A stretch of 64,000 nt of DNA from Anthonomus grandis grandis (Eukaryota; Arthropoda; Insecta; Coleoptera; Curculionidae), in the NCBI RefSeq assembly GCF_022605725.1, contig NC_065546.1, positions 33,972,227 to 34,036,226 of the forward strand. The letters are read 5' to 3'. Below the pieces are notes generated by a model. The model saw only the letters and a list, made by a program, of their open reading frames with translations. It had not been told where the DNA came from and made no database searches. The position numbers were made by a program, and so were the translations under genes. Shown here in pieces: positions 10,401 to 21,094 of the stretch. Positions within the stretch are counted from its first letter, which is position 1. Each line of letters opens with the position of its first letter.

Positions 10401-11039
10401 TCACACCCACAAGACGAAGGACAATGGACTAAAATTTTGGAGGTGCAAAATCGTAATTTACTTGAGTTAATTAAAGCCGTTTAAACACCAGGACCAAGCA
10501 ATAAAAATGTTACACCTCTTTTGCTCCCTAAATTTAATCCGGATGACGATACTGATCCCATTTCCTGGTGTTCTACAGTTAAGCTTTGTCTGGCAGATAA
10601 TCCATTAGAAGGTAGTGCCCTTATAATTGCACTAAGCAAAGCTTTAGAAGGAAGTGCCTCCCAGTGGCTGTCGCAAGTGTGCTTCCCTGGAATAACATGG
10701 AACCAATTTAAGGACTTGCTTATTGAACGTTTTCGTGGTGTTGAAACAACAGCTGGTATGTTAATTAACTTACAGAATGATTCTCCAAAAAAACGGCGAA
10801 TGCCTTAGTACATATGGCAGTAGGCTAATGACATCCATAATGTCAAGGTGGAAACAAATAAACATTGAAGAAATTGCTGTTTCAACTGTTTTAGCTCGTT
10901 TAGCAAAGTTTGACAGTAGATTACATCGTTTATCTTTTATCACGAAAATCACAACAAGGGCTGAATTTCAGCAAGAATTAAAGGCCATATCATACAGTAA
11001 ACGAAAAGTTGAATCTTCTCTTGAGATAACAGAGAAAAA
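10386..11039 (+). pseudogene. gag of the LTR element, with stops and frameshifts
   Basis: Reading starts just after the PBS. The piece ending ...LLELIKAV stops at about 10480, and the frame resumes with LLPKFNPDDDTDPISW near 10521, a typical start of the Gypsy capsid domain, followed by GSALIIAL and WNQFKDLLIERFRG. A frameshift near 10790 moves into NGECLSTYGSRL. The last segment ends near a run of nine A residues (about 11034-11043), where the frame changes again into the zinc-knuckle region. The order matches Gypsy gag. Reading is broken at least three times, so no full-length Gag can be made. Confidence 0.75.
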
Positions 11040-11044
11040 AAAAG

Positions 11045-11548
11045 ATGAAATTTATGACTAGCATCAAATGTAATTTTTGTGGAAAAATGGGACACAAGGC
11101 CATTGATTGTCGATTGAAACGGGAAAAGAAGCAGCTATTTTTTAAAGGAAAACGTTCAGTGGTATGTTTTAAATGTGGGGAATACGGGCACTTCGCCTCA
11201 GTATGTCTAAAGAACAACGGCAACACGGCGACGACGACGGGACTCAAGAACAAGGATTCCGAAAGGCGAATTGATATGTGCGAGGTTGCGGCTCCATCAG
11301 GAGTGCTGATTCAATCCGGTGAGTCGTATTCATTTTGTTTTGATTCTGGTGCCGAGTGTTCTTTGATAAAAGAAATTATATCTGTAAAATTTTCTGGGAA
11401 ACGAATAAATAAGCTTGTTGTTTTAAAAGGCATTGGAAATACTACGGTAAATTGTACCTTGCAGATATTATCTGAAGTTAAAATAAATAATTATTCTGTA
11501 GAGATTATATTTCATGAGTCACGAATCTGTTATGCATTTGGGGTTTGA
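11045..11548 (+). pseudogene. Zinc knuckles plus retroviral-type aspartic protease fragment
   Basis: Two CX2CX4HX4C knuckles (CNFCGKMGHKAIDC about 11067-11108; CFKCGEYGHFASVC about 11166-11207) are followed by FDSGAECSLI at about 11339, the active-site DSG of a retropepsin-like protease. The domain would mature the element's own polyprotein. The frame then runs into DNA that belongs to the integrase and stops at 11546-11548: the protease C-terminal half, the whole RT and the whole RNase H are missing. Confidence 0.8.
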
Positions 11549-12483
11549 TAAAATACTGGATAAGCTCTACGATTATTACTGGTTTGAGGGAATGTCAAAA
11601 TATGTTCGTAAGTTCGTTGATAACTGCATTACTTGTAAATTGTCAAAATCTCATTCAGGTAAAATTCAAGCCGATCTTCAACCTATTCCAAAAATCAGCA
11701 TACCTTGGCATACCATTCACTTTGATATAACAGGGAAATTAAGTGGAAAAAGCGACCGCAAGGAGTATATTATAGTTATGATCGATGCTTTTACAAAGTT
11801 TGTGTCCTTGTATCATACTTTTAATATCGATACCGATAGTTGTATTAAAGCATTGAAATCGATTATTTCAATATTGGGCATTCCATCCAAGGTGCTTTGC
11901 AAGTAAAGATTTTCGTGAATTCTGTATGTCACAAAATATAGCTTTACACTTAATAGCTACGGGTTCATGTCGGGCAAATGGTCAAGTTGAACGTGTCATG
12001 AGTACTTTGAAAAATACGTTAACCGCAGTAGAAAGTAGCCAAAGATCATGGCAAGATGCTATTGGCGAGATCCAGCTGGCATTGAATTGCACGACCAATC
12101 GCGTTACTAAGGCTAGTCCATTAGAATTATTAATCGGTAGGGTGGCACGTCCGCTAGGGTTAGTATCTGTTAATAATGATGATGAAGTTATAATAGATAT
12201 TCAGGGAGCTCGAGACCGTGCTTCGGAAAACATGAAAAAAGTATCAATTTATGATAAGGTTAGATTTGATCTTGGAAAGGCTAAAGTAGTTCGTTATAAA
12301 ATAGGAGATCATGTGCTACTTAAGGATGAAGAGAGACATCAAACAAAATTAGATCCTAAATTTAAAGGTCCATTCGAAATAACAGAAGTTCTTGAGGGTG
12401 ATCGATACACTTTAAAGTCATTAACTAATAAAAGATCTTATAAGTATTCTCATGATAATTTAAGAAGTATGCCGGGAAGTTAA
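11514..12483 (+). pseudogene. Integrase of the LTR element, frameshifted and missing part of the catalytic core
   Basis: The HHCC zinc domain is visible (H..LGFDK...YYWFEGM...C..C, 11516-11640). The rve core begins with WHTIHFDITG (first catalytic Asp, near 11725). The frame breaks at about 11900: the block that normally carries the second Asp (DxG) is gone. Reading resumes in another frame at 11908-11926 and reaches GQVERVMSTLK (third catalytic Glu, near 12000). The C-terminal GPY/F-type module (KFKGPF) and a stop at 12481 follow. It cannot encode active integrase. No chromodomain is seen, and there is no env-like ORF after it. Confidence 0.82.
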
Positions 12484-12961
12484 GTTCCCGTGGAATTAGA
12501 TATGTGTGATAATATTGAGGATGAGAATAATGAGTTGAAGGGTTCTCCTAGGATAGTTGACGTAAGTGGAAATGTAGAGTAATGGCAGAAGTAAATCAGG
12601 GCTAGTGGTTGCACCACATACGTTGTGCTGAAGTCGCAAGTGCACACTTGAATGTGTGATCATGGTGCGATGTGCGGTACAAGTTGTGGCGGGGACCTGG
12701 TCACCCGATGGTGATAGTGTTGCTCTAGAGCTAAAACGAGCATGTAATCGCTGTGGTATACAGCAAGAGCCTTGTGTATTTGTATAATTTGGGCCTGATA
12801 ACTTCCTCATACGTCTACTATATAGTTTTATTGTTGATTTTGAGCTATATACTTCTTGACTTCATTATTTGAATGCACCTGTTGATGCTAAAGTTGATGT
12901 AATATAACAGAATCTCTTCATTCTAGGATCACCCGAGGACGTGTGTAAGTCAGGATAGCCG

Positions 12962-13277
12962 TGTCGGTAGAATTATGTTATTTGCTTTGTTTTGTTAATT
13001 TAACGCATCTAGTTATAAAAAGTTTAAGAATTTTGAATGAGTAATGCATAAATCCCTTTTTATGCAAACGTAGTCGCAAGCCCGGTATTTTTGACCTGAG
13101 AGAAGAACACGACGAGTTTAGTTTAGTTGGTACGGTCGAGGCGTTCGGAGAATGGGCTTGTGAATTCGTTCTGCTCATTACGGATTTGTTTATTAAATTT
13201 AATTTGTTCTTTCTTGTGAATTTATTTAATAGAAATAAATCATAATATCTGAAAGTGAAAGTGAGTTTATTCCGACA
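12962..13277 (+). repeat. 3' LTR (316 bp)
   Basis: Direct copy of the split 5' LTR, from TGTCGG to CCGACA (short inverted termini). It is followed by TACA, the target duplication. No clear polypurine tract is visible immediately upstream (GAGGACGTGTG near 12935 is the purine-richest stretch). Confidence 0.93.
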
Positions 13278-13371
13278 TACACATTGTTATGCGTACGATA
13301 ATAGGTTTTTTTTTCGACCACTAGAAAATTCTATTTTTGTAAATTAGGTTTTTTTCATTTGTAGATTCAAA

Positions 13372-15659
13372 ATGGCAAGAAGAAATAAGAATAAAGAAAT
13401 CAAAATTAAAAATAAGGTAATAAAACCTGACAAGAAGAAGAAAAGGTTTCAGTATTCTGAAGAATGCTTAAAACGGGCACTGCTTGAGATTCAAGAGGAA
13501 ATGTCGGTCAGAACTGCTAGCAGAGAATTTGGAGTTCCAAAAACCACTTTGCAGGACCCTAACTTGGGAAAGCTTCCTAAAACGGACCTCAACCACTGCT
13601 TACCATGGAAGGGGAAGAAAAAATAGTTCAATGGCTTATTCATTTAGCCAAATCGGAATTTCCTGTCAAAAAAGAAAACCTTCTTGATACAGTAAAGGCA
13701 ATAGTTAAAAATACGGAAAAAGAATCGCTATTTAAAAATGGAAGACCAGGACAAAAGCCAGTTTCTTAAAAAGGCATCCTATAATAAGCCATAAGGGAAG
13801 CAGAAAGTATCAATAAAGCAAAGGCTATAATCAGCGAAGAAGGCATTATGTTATGGTTTGCTGATCTTAAAAATTTCTTGAGAAAAACAAACAACCTGGA
13901 TGTATTGGAGGATGGAGATAGAATATTGAATGGTGACGAAACTGGTTTTTCTCTGTGTCCAAAAACTGGAAAGGTATTAGCTCCTCGAGGATCCAAAAAT
14001 ATTTACACAATAAAAATTGGTAATGAAAAAGACAACATTACAGTTCTTCTTGTATTTACTGCTACTGGCAAGATCCACCTCCTTTAGTGTTATTCCCCTA
14101 TATACGACCACCAAAGGCTCTAGTCGATAACATGCCTCCAAATTGGATTTTAGGTAGATCAGATAGTGGATGGTTGAGGGGTGATAATTTTTTTGAATAT
14201 GTGGCAAATGATTTTACCGAATGGGTAACACAGATGAATTTAAAACGTCCTATTTTACTGTTAATTGATGGCCACCGATCCCATATGTCTCTTCATCTAA
14301 GCGAGTTTTGTGATCAAAATGGCATTATACTATATGCTTTGCCAGCTAATGCAACCCACATCTTGCAGCCTGCAGATGTTAGCGTGTTTAAGCCTCTAAA
14401 AAGTAATTGGAAGAACATAGTAAGGGCTTGGCAAAATGAACCTGAAAATGTGAACCACACAGTAAATAAAATTAATTTCTGCTCACTACTAAAACAGGCA
14501 TTTGAAAAAACAAATATGCAACAACATATTATAAATGGTTTTAGGAAATGTGGTCTATTTCCATTTCAACCAGATAATGTTGACTACACAAAATGTGTAA
14601 AAAAAAATTGGTCACAGCCAGAAATTAATGCCGGAATCGACAGGAAACAAAATATTTCCGAGGTACCTCAATACGAAATAGACACAGCAAAAAAAATAAT
14701 AGAAAAAGTTAGGACAAACTTATCTGGGCATGGGATTGACGTAGATTTAGTCCTTTCGAGATTGAATATAACACAGAAGTTATTTTTGAAGATATTGAGA
14801 GAACGGATTAATGGAAGAAGACGCAATCGGAATCTCTCTTGGTTTGTTATCAGAAGAACAACAAACTCATTCATCTAATCCGGTTTTTACAGTTCTTAAA
14901 GATTCCATAAGAAATATTAGTACTCTGAATAAATTTGAGGATTCTCTTATTACATCAGATTGCTCCATTACTGAACCTAAAAAAACAGAACAAATTGTTG
15001 ACCATTTGGTAAATACAAGAAATATTCAAGACATTAACAAAGAAATATACCTAAACGGTAATGAAAAAAAAGACAAAAATGAAAACAAAGTTGACAAAAA
15101 TGCGGAAAAGGGGATTTCTGATAAAGGGTTATCAAAAGAAAAAATAATTGTGGAGCAGACTGACAAAATTCAATATGTGCCTCTAAATGTTTCAATGGAC
15201 AACATTTTAAAGTTCAAAAATATTCCGGAAAAAGAAAGCAAGGACAATAAAGACAAAATGCCCAGATCTATAAGCAGTCAGGCTTGGAGAGCTCTTCAAA
15301 ATAAAAAAGAAGAAGATAAGGCTAAAAAAGCTGAAAGTATTAAAGTAAGAAGAGAGCAACGTGAGGCTGCTAAAATGAAAAAGGCAAAAGCAAATAAAGG
15401 AAAATTTAATATTAAAAAGAGTTTGAATATAAATGACCACAGCAATAACGCAGATGAAAAGGAAAATGTTGAAGAAAATAATATAATAAAATGCGCAGAT
15501 TGCGGAGAAGATTTAATAAGTGACACTGAAGAGGATGACGGAAAAAATATAGGATGCGACCTTTGCCCTAACTGGTTTCATCTTAAATGCACTGAATTTG
15601 TAGGTCTAACATATGAGGAGGCAGAAACCAAAGATTACACATGTTTTAAATGTTCCTAG
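13372..15659 (+). pseudogene. Pogo-type DDE transposase with N-terminal Psq HTH and C-terminal PHD finger, broken
   Basis: Begins at ATG 13372 with a basic N-terminus and a Pipsqueak-like HTH (ASREFGVPKTTLQ, about 13519-13557). The frame changes near 13600, breaks near 13765, and then gives GDETGF (first Asp, about 13935). It shifts near 14085 and continues with LLIDGHRSH (second Asp) and LQPADVSVFKPLK (third acidic position), as in DDE_1 transposases. It shifts again near 14810 into a lysine-rich region and a PHD zinc finger (CADCGED...C..C..W.H..C...C..C, 15492-15656). I infer that the intact protein would cut and rejoin DNA at TA sites. Pogo-type proteins with a PHD finger recur in arthropods. 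At least four frame disruptions make this a pseudogene. The LTR element sits 94 bases upstream. Confidence 0.8.
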
Positions 15660-16020
15660 TTTTGTCCTAATGTAATTTTTTGATATTTATTTAGTTGTAT
15701 TTTTTTACTTTAGATACCTATTCTAATCTGAAATTCAGCTATTAATCTATATATCTGTGTTCTGTGGTTTCGCGAATTTGGCATTGTACAGAATAATATC
15801 GTGAAGTTGAAAGTGGCACTTTCATTAATTTGGCTTGGAAAAAAATTCATATTGTGTAATACGTAATACTGAATGTGCAGCACTTTTCAAATTTTGGCAA
15901 GAAAAAAGTCATAAATAGCATGGTGAATGTTATAGTTTAGTCTTTCGTACTTTAATAAGAAAATTACTCTAAGCTTTTTTGTGATTTTTTGTTTTAAAGA
16001 TTAAAGTTGTGTTTTTAAAA
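15660..16020. repeat. Non-coding block with three palindrome-plus-TTTGGC repeats
   Basis: No ORF. It holds TTCGCGAA followed by TTTGGC (15769-15782); GAAAGTGGCACTTTC (perfect 7+1+7 palindrome, 15809-15823) followed by TTTGGCTTGGAAAAAAA (from 15829); and GTGCAGCAC followed by TTTTGGCAAGAAAAAAG (15875-15907). A fourth, larger copy lies on the other side of the next gene at 18959. Probably the 5' terminal region or promoter of the transposase-like gene starting at 16021, or the 3' end of the pogo element. Confidence 0.45.
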
Positions 16021-18602
16021 ATGACATCTAGAGCTAAAAGAATAATGGAAATGGTGAGCCACAGAAAGTCTGCTGAGGATTCTTTTAACAAAGAGAATAA
16101 GGTATTGATACTTAAGATATAAAAAGTGCTATATTAGAGCCTAAAAATTAAGGCTTAAATGCAAAACAATTAAGAGACTAAAATCATATTAATTTAAATT
16201 ATGTGTGTTTAAATTAATTAATTTTTTTTTTAGTTCAAAACGATATGATTTTAATCAGCTAATTTGTTTTGCATTTAGGTAAACCTTAATTTTCAGATGC
16301 TAATATAGCACTTTTTATCTTTAAAGTTTTAAAAGTTTATGTACATAACATATTTTTTTAAATATTTTGTGGTAGGTACATTTATCCTTGCCTTAATAAC
16401 TAATACACACTGTTTTTTGCAGCTAACCGAGGCTCCGCCAATATTGAAACACTTGCCTATAATAATATTGGTGATGATTTTACCATAAGCGTTACTAATT
16501 TCGAATTGGAACAAAACATAAATATAACAGAAAGTAAAAAATAATAAATTAGAGAAATAAAAATTTAGCTAGTTTTTAACTGTGCATTTTTAAAGATAAA
16601 GTCGACGATGCTGCTGAACAGCTGTCTAATGAAGTCATGGCATCGCCCTTAAGGACACCAGATAATACCTTAACATTCGAAGATAATGCTTCTTCATCAG
16701 ACAATTATGACCCAGGCAACAGTTCTGATAGTACTAGCTGCTCTTTAAGTTGTTCTACCTGTTCAAGCACCTCAACTTCATCAAATGATGCTAATTCTGA
16801 GAATTTACAAATAATTCAACCCCGTAAGTCGTAGACAATTATATAGGGAAAGTAAAAAAAAATAAAAGTGTTGATATTTTAGAGCATCCAATAAAAAGAA
16901 ACGAATCGATGTGGAAGAAAAATATTAGAAAGGAAAAAAGGCGCAAAGGTGAAGCATACCTCGGTGCAAGAAACATAGAGCAAAACGCTCGTCCTCTTTT
17001 ACCTTCTCCATGTTCGGGAAAGCCAAACCATAAATGCATCACATATTTTGTAAAAGAGGAAAACCGCAACCAAGAAATTTACAACCAGTTTCGCAACTTA
17101 GAATCTTTAGATGATCAAAGAACTTTTGTAATAAATCACGTGGAACAAAAATTTAAGAGCAGGGTGACAAGAAATTTTGAAAATTCTAGACGAACTTTTA
17201 CCTGTGAGTATACCTTAACTGTGGATGGTCAGAAAGGTTTGTCGTGAGTTTTTTATGGTAACTCTTAATATTACGGATTCATTTATACGCACAGCATGTG
17301 AAAAACGTACTCCTTGTGGGATAATTAAGGGAGATTTACGTGGTACACACGCTCCCTTTAATAACCTTAAAGATGAATTTGATCAGAGATCACATTATAT
17401 CATTTTCTTGTGTAGAGTCACACTACTGCAGATCGTCGTCAAAAAAAAAGTATTTGGATGCCAGTTTAAACATTTCAATAATGCATAGATTGTATAAAGA
17501 TATGTGCGTGGAAAAGAATATTAAACCAGTTTCCTTGGAAAAGTATCGAGTTATATTCAGTGAATATAATTTAGGATTTTTTCGCCCAAAAAAAGACCAA
17601 TGCAAGAAATGTTTAGCCCAGAAGAACATGACAAACGAGGAAAAACAAGAAAATGAGGAGAATTTCGAAAAACATATAACAAAAAAAACACAAGCTCGTG
17701 AGAATCGAGATGATGATAAGCAAGCAGCAAAGGAAAATGCAGATGTGCTATCTTTTAACTTTGATCTTCAGTCTGTACTTACAACCCCCAAAGGTCCAGC
17801 TGGCCAAATATTTTATTTAAGAAAGCTAGCAATCTATAACTTAACTATATACAAATTAGCAAATTAAAATGTTGATTGCTACCTATGGGAAGAAACTCAG
17901 GGGAAAAGAGGCGTAATCGAAATATCTTCTTGCGTCCGCGAGTACATAAAATAGCCCACCATACAATTAAAGAAGTTAGAATGATGTCAGATGGTTGTGG
18001 GGGCCAACAAAAAAATACCATACTTGCTGCTATGTGCCTTGATTCAAATAGACCATAAATTTTTTGAGACCGGCCACACCGAAATGGAGTGTGAGTCCAT
18101 ACACTCTAAAATTGAACAAAAAGCTAAATATATACCTGTATATTCTTCTGAAGGCTGGACCCAAATTATTAGAAGCGCTCGTATAAAACCACAACCATTC
18201 GCCGTAAAAAATTTAACACATGAAGATTTCTTTGACTTTAACACATTTGGAGATCAATCATTTAAAGTAAGTCAAATTTCTTGGCGTAAACTTTGTTGGA
18301 TTCGATACCTTAAAGCTGATTAAACCAAATTGCTATACAAACTCGACTATGATGATGACTTTCAAGTCGCAAATATTACTAAAGGTGAAGGAAGGCCCAA
18401 AAAAGTAACATTAAGTAAAGCGTATAAAGATGAGTTACCGATTAATGCAGCAAAGTATCAAGATCTACAAAAAATGTGTACTGATCTTACCATACCAAAA
18501 ATGTATCACCCATTTTATAAGGTAAGTGATAAAGTCAGGGATAGGTTGCCTGAACCAGACGTAGAGGAAGAAAGTGAAGATAGCGATAAAGAAAATTTAT
18601 AA
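16021..18602 (+). pseudogene. Spliced transposase-like gene of an unnamed multi-copy family, frameshifted
   Basis: I cannot name this family. Conserved splice signals are visible: exon 1 16021-16101 (GT at 16102), exon 2 about 16423 to a GTAAAA donor near 16540, exon about 16593-16823 (serine/acid rich) with donor GTAAGT, exon from 16883 (CAGCATCC join). Then RRKGEAYLG, RTFTCEYTL, VCREFFM and GDLRGTHAPFNN appear, with frame changes near 17231, 17385, 17865 and 18050. A DDE-like layout is suggested by FNFDLQS (about 17758), MMSDGCGGQQKN (about 17981) and GHTEMECESIH (about 18070). The C-terminus is acidic and ends at 18602. A diverged relative lies at 23700-25932. The function as a transposase is inference from the repeated occurrence and acidic-residue spacing. 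Confidence 0.6.
16119..16318. mobile_element. 200-bp palindromic MITE inside the first intron
   Basis: Termini 16119-16136 and 16301-16318 are perfect 18-bp inverted repeats (ATAAAAAGTGCTATATTA), and the two halves continue to pair imperfectly almost to the centre. The core is an AT-rich loop at about 16190-16245. A TA or ATA duplication is possible but cannot be separated from the TIR. It falls between exon 1 and exon 2 of the transposase-like gene. Confidence 0.75.
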
Positions 18603-19779
18603 TTTCGTTAAAAAAGTTTTTTGTAAAAACGTATTTTTTAAGTACTAAGTACAAATTTATTTGAAAATAATATTTTTAAACACTACTTTTTGAAATTTTT
18701 TGGTAATAAAATAACTTTAAAAAAAAATGTTGTTTACTTTTCTTAACCTTTTAAATAAATGCGGCCCAAAAATAAAATTAGTTGCATACCCGAAATTGAC
18801 TACAACTTTTTTTCATCATTCTTAAAAAAAAACATAATTAACTTTAGTTTAATATTTATATTGAGTTAAAAGATTCTGGGCTAACCATTATATCGTAAAA
18901 ATGTAATGCATTAAACTCTTTTATATTGCAATAATAGAATAACAAAAAGACAAAATTTCATGAATGTGGCACATTCATGTTTTTGGCTTGGAAAAAATTA
19001 GATCCAAATTCATGAATGTGACATATACAAAAACAATACAAAATAGAAAAAAAACAATAGGCAACTATTAAACTACTTAAATATATACAGTATAAAAAGA
19101 TCAAATAATTACAAATTTAAGTACAAAAAGATCAAATACATAAGTTCTGACTGATTTTTCACAGCAAATTATATCTTTTAATTGCAATTATCTCATAAAC
19201 ACGATTTTGCACATGGTGTGCATCCTTTATAAATTGAAAAGATTAAATACCAGTTAGTCTTAAATTATCAAGGAGAAGTAGTAGTTATGGTTGAGGAAAT
19301 GGCAAGAAATTTACTTGATGATACCTGTTAGAAATTTGGTATTATATTATTTGTTAGGCATGCTTTAAAAACTCAAAAATTTAAAAATAATTCTGGCCAT
19401 AAGGCGTTTTATGGTTTCACTCTCTTCAATGCAAATTCACATGGCATTAAAAATAATTTGTTTTAAGATTCAAGAAAAGCACTATAGTTTATTCGAGAGA
19501 AAAGAGAAGAGGACTGAAGCTCTAGAGACTCAAAAAATTATACCAATTCTAGGCTGAAATTTGGCTATTAATGCCATGACCTAAAACTGATTTAAATCAG
19601 AAAAAAAACATCAATGCCAAAAAAAATTGTGGAGGAATATGTTTTGTGATTTAAATTTTTTCTTTTCTGAATATCTGAAGGAGATATATAAAAATATAGA
19701 AAAAGACACAGTTTCATTGTAAACAATTAAATCAAATTTTTATTTAAAAAATAATTGTATTTTACATTTAGTTCACACT
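18603..19779. other. AT-rich intergenic DNA; one perfect 21-bp palindrome
   Basis: No ORF. A perfect palindrome (arms CATGAATGT and ACATTCATG around GGC, 18959-18979) is followed by TTTTTGGCTTGGAAAAAATT, the same arrangement as at 15809. A partial inverted echo ATTCATGAATGTG lies near 19007. The right end contains the 3' UTR of the minus-strand gene, with an AATAAA on the minus strand near 19740. Confidence 0.5.
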
Positions 19780-20598
19780 CTAGTTCATTGGGTCATCATC
19801 AGATTGTACAACAATCTTTATATGTTCAGGATCACACTGTTGAGTTTCTATAAAATTATTGTTACCTTCTTCTTTCACCTCATTTTCCAATTCTGTTATA
19901 TGCTCGGGAGAAGTGGTGTACTTTAAATAATAAATAAAGTCATCCAGATTCTTAATAATATGTTGCACTCTACTGTTGCTTGACACAGAAGCTATTCTTG
20001 CAATATACCTGCACTTTTTTAAAACGATTTTAAACTTAGTATCTTTATCCATTTCTGATATCGAATCAAAATCTACATCCTCTAACATAACATCAATAGA
20101 ACTTTTCTTTTTCGGTTGGAGTCTCATATACTCTTGCTCATTTACTGGGTGATTATGCAACTCTGCCACATTATAAACTTCTAAATATTGACCGTCTTCA
20201 GTTACCCTAAGAGATAAACCAGCTGGGCATGATTCTGGAACTTCATGGGCCAAAGATCTTCTGAATCTCTTCCCAGTTGTTTTCGAGGGCCGGTGTTTAT
20301 GTGCAAAAAAACATGCATATTTCAGCTGGTAAAATTCTAGTTCTAAGCGAATGTTTCTTCGCAATTTCCTTTTTGCTCCCTCCAGAGTACGACTATCCCT
20401 TTTAGAGTACCTCAAATAGTTCGCTCTCAGTGTCTTTTGGAGTTTTTCGTCAAATTCTTTGAAGCTTGAGAATCTGTCTCCCTCTTTAATGTCTAACTGT
20501 ACCATTATTAACGTGGTGCTACCACTATTGGGCTCCTCAACAGTTTCAATGTTTTCCCCTTGTATTATAAAATCTTGGCTTTCTTCCGTTTCAGTCAT
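19780..20598 (-). CDS. FAR1-like zinc-domain protein (ZSWIM-type N-terminal module), intact
   Basis: Single uninterrupted ORF of 272 codons, ATG at 20596-20598, stop at 19780-19782. An acidic N-terminus is followed by a FAR1/WRKY-GCM-like domain at about residues 40-160: FSSFKEFDEKL, a KYACFFAHKH segment, CPAGLSLRVTEDG and ELHNHPV (the C...C...HxH metal-binding pattern). This module is the DNA-binding N-terminus of MULE transposases and of animal ZSWIM1/3-like proteins. No MULE catalytic domain or SWIM zinc finger follows, so it is a short, probably domesticated protein, perhaps a nuclear factor. The C-terminal tail is acidic. It lies head to head with the LUC7L3 gene. The exact function is unknown. 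Confidence 0.65.
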   Translation of the reverse strand: MTETEESQDFIIQGENIETVEEPNSGSTTLIMVQLDIKEGDRFSSFKEFDEKLQKTLRANYLRYSKRDSRTLEGAKRKLRRNIRLELEFYQLKYACFFAHKHRPSKTTGKRFRRSLAHEVPESCPAGLSLRVTEDGQYLEVYNVAELHNHPVNEQEYMRLQPKKKSSIDVMLEDVDFDSISEMDKDTKFKIVLKKCRYIARIASVSSNSRVQHIIKNLDDFIYYLKYTTSPEHITELENEVKEEGNNNFIETQQCDPEHIKIVVQSDDDPMN

Positions 20599-20900
20599 TT
20601 TACCTGACTACTGAATCTACTTTGTTTGTAAACAAAATTTCTGCCATTTTCTCCTGAGATGACATAAAAGTCTAATGTCAAAATTGACAGATTGCGCGCC
20701 ATCTGATTGGTTAGATATTACGTGACGAAACAAAATCAACCAATCAGAATCGTTGGTCGCCATTTATTCCATACAACATGGAGTGTGTTAGTTGACCTTT
20801 CAAAATTTGTCATCAGCAAGTTTCTAGTTTTCAATATTGATTTATCACATTGGAGTAAAAACTATTGAAACTGGACTTTCCTATCCCAGCGTAAGTAAAT
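20599..20900. promoter_or_regulatory. Bidirectional promoter between the FAR1-like gene and LUC7L3, with paired CCAAT boxes
   Basis: Between the two divergent start regions lies an 11-bp perfect inverted repeat TCTGATTGGTT (20702-20712) / AACCAATCAGA (20738-20748). Each arm has a CCAAT core, and a CRE/E-box-like TTACGTGACG (about 20718) sits between them. A GCGCGCC stretch and the loose dyad TGTCAA/TTGACA are just to the left. CCAAT pairs are typical NF-Y sites in bidirectional housekeeping promoters; the binding itself is inference. Confidence 0.5.
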
Positions 20901-21094
20901 ATTACAAGAGGAACTCGTGTTGCAGTACACACCCAACACATTTCCACCCTTCTTTGTAAATGTCATCAACTATAAATTTTGTTGCCCCACGTAATCGAAG
21001 CCCTAACGAGTTTTTATAGTTGCAGGATCGGCGAACTAAAGCTCCGTTCAAACAAATTAACATATTATTCTTAGTAGTAAGACTAATATAAGCT

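Larger units (their letters stand above)
5579..13277 (+). mobile_element. Gypsy-type LTR retrotransposon, RT/RNase H deleted, 5' LTR split by another element
   Basis: Bounded by direct LTRs starting TGTCGG and ending CCGACA and flanked by a perfect 4-bp target duplication TACA (5575-5578 and 13278-13281). Removing the insertion at 5879-10359 plus one copy of its 7-bp duplication leaves a 5' LTR of 316 bp, the same length as the 3' LTR, with one mismatch noticed (near 5729 versus 13112). The interior holds gag, zinc knuckles, protease and integrase, but RT and RNase H are absent: the protease frame runs almost straight into the integrase zinc domain near 11510. With gutted coding capacity and near-identical LTRs, it most likely moved in trans as a non-autonomous copy. 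Confidence 0.9.

Noticed and set aside
11034..11043. Programmed frameshift at the A9 run between gag and the zinc knuckles
   Set aside because: The same element has several ordinary indels and stops, so a random homopolymer change is simpler.
12496..12810. ORF after the integrase, on the minus strand, considered as an env-like gene
   Set aside because: Wrong strand for the element, no signal peptide or membrane segment; a chance frame in the 3' non-coding part of the LTR element.
15207..15526. Two minus-strand ORFs rich in Phe and Leu resembling membrane proteins
   Set aside because: Antisense shadows of the lysine-rich linker of the pogo-type transposase.
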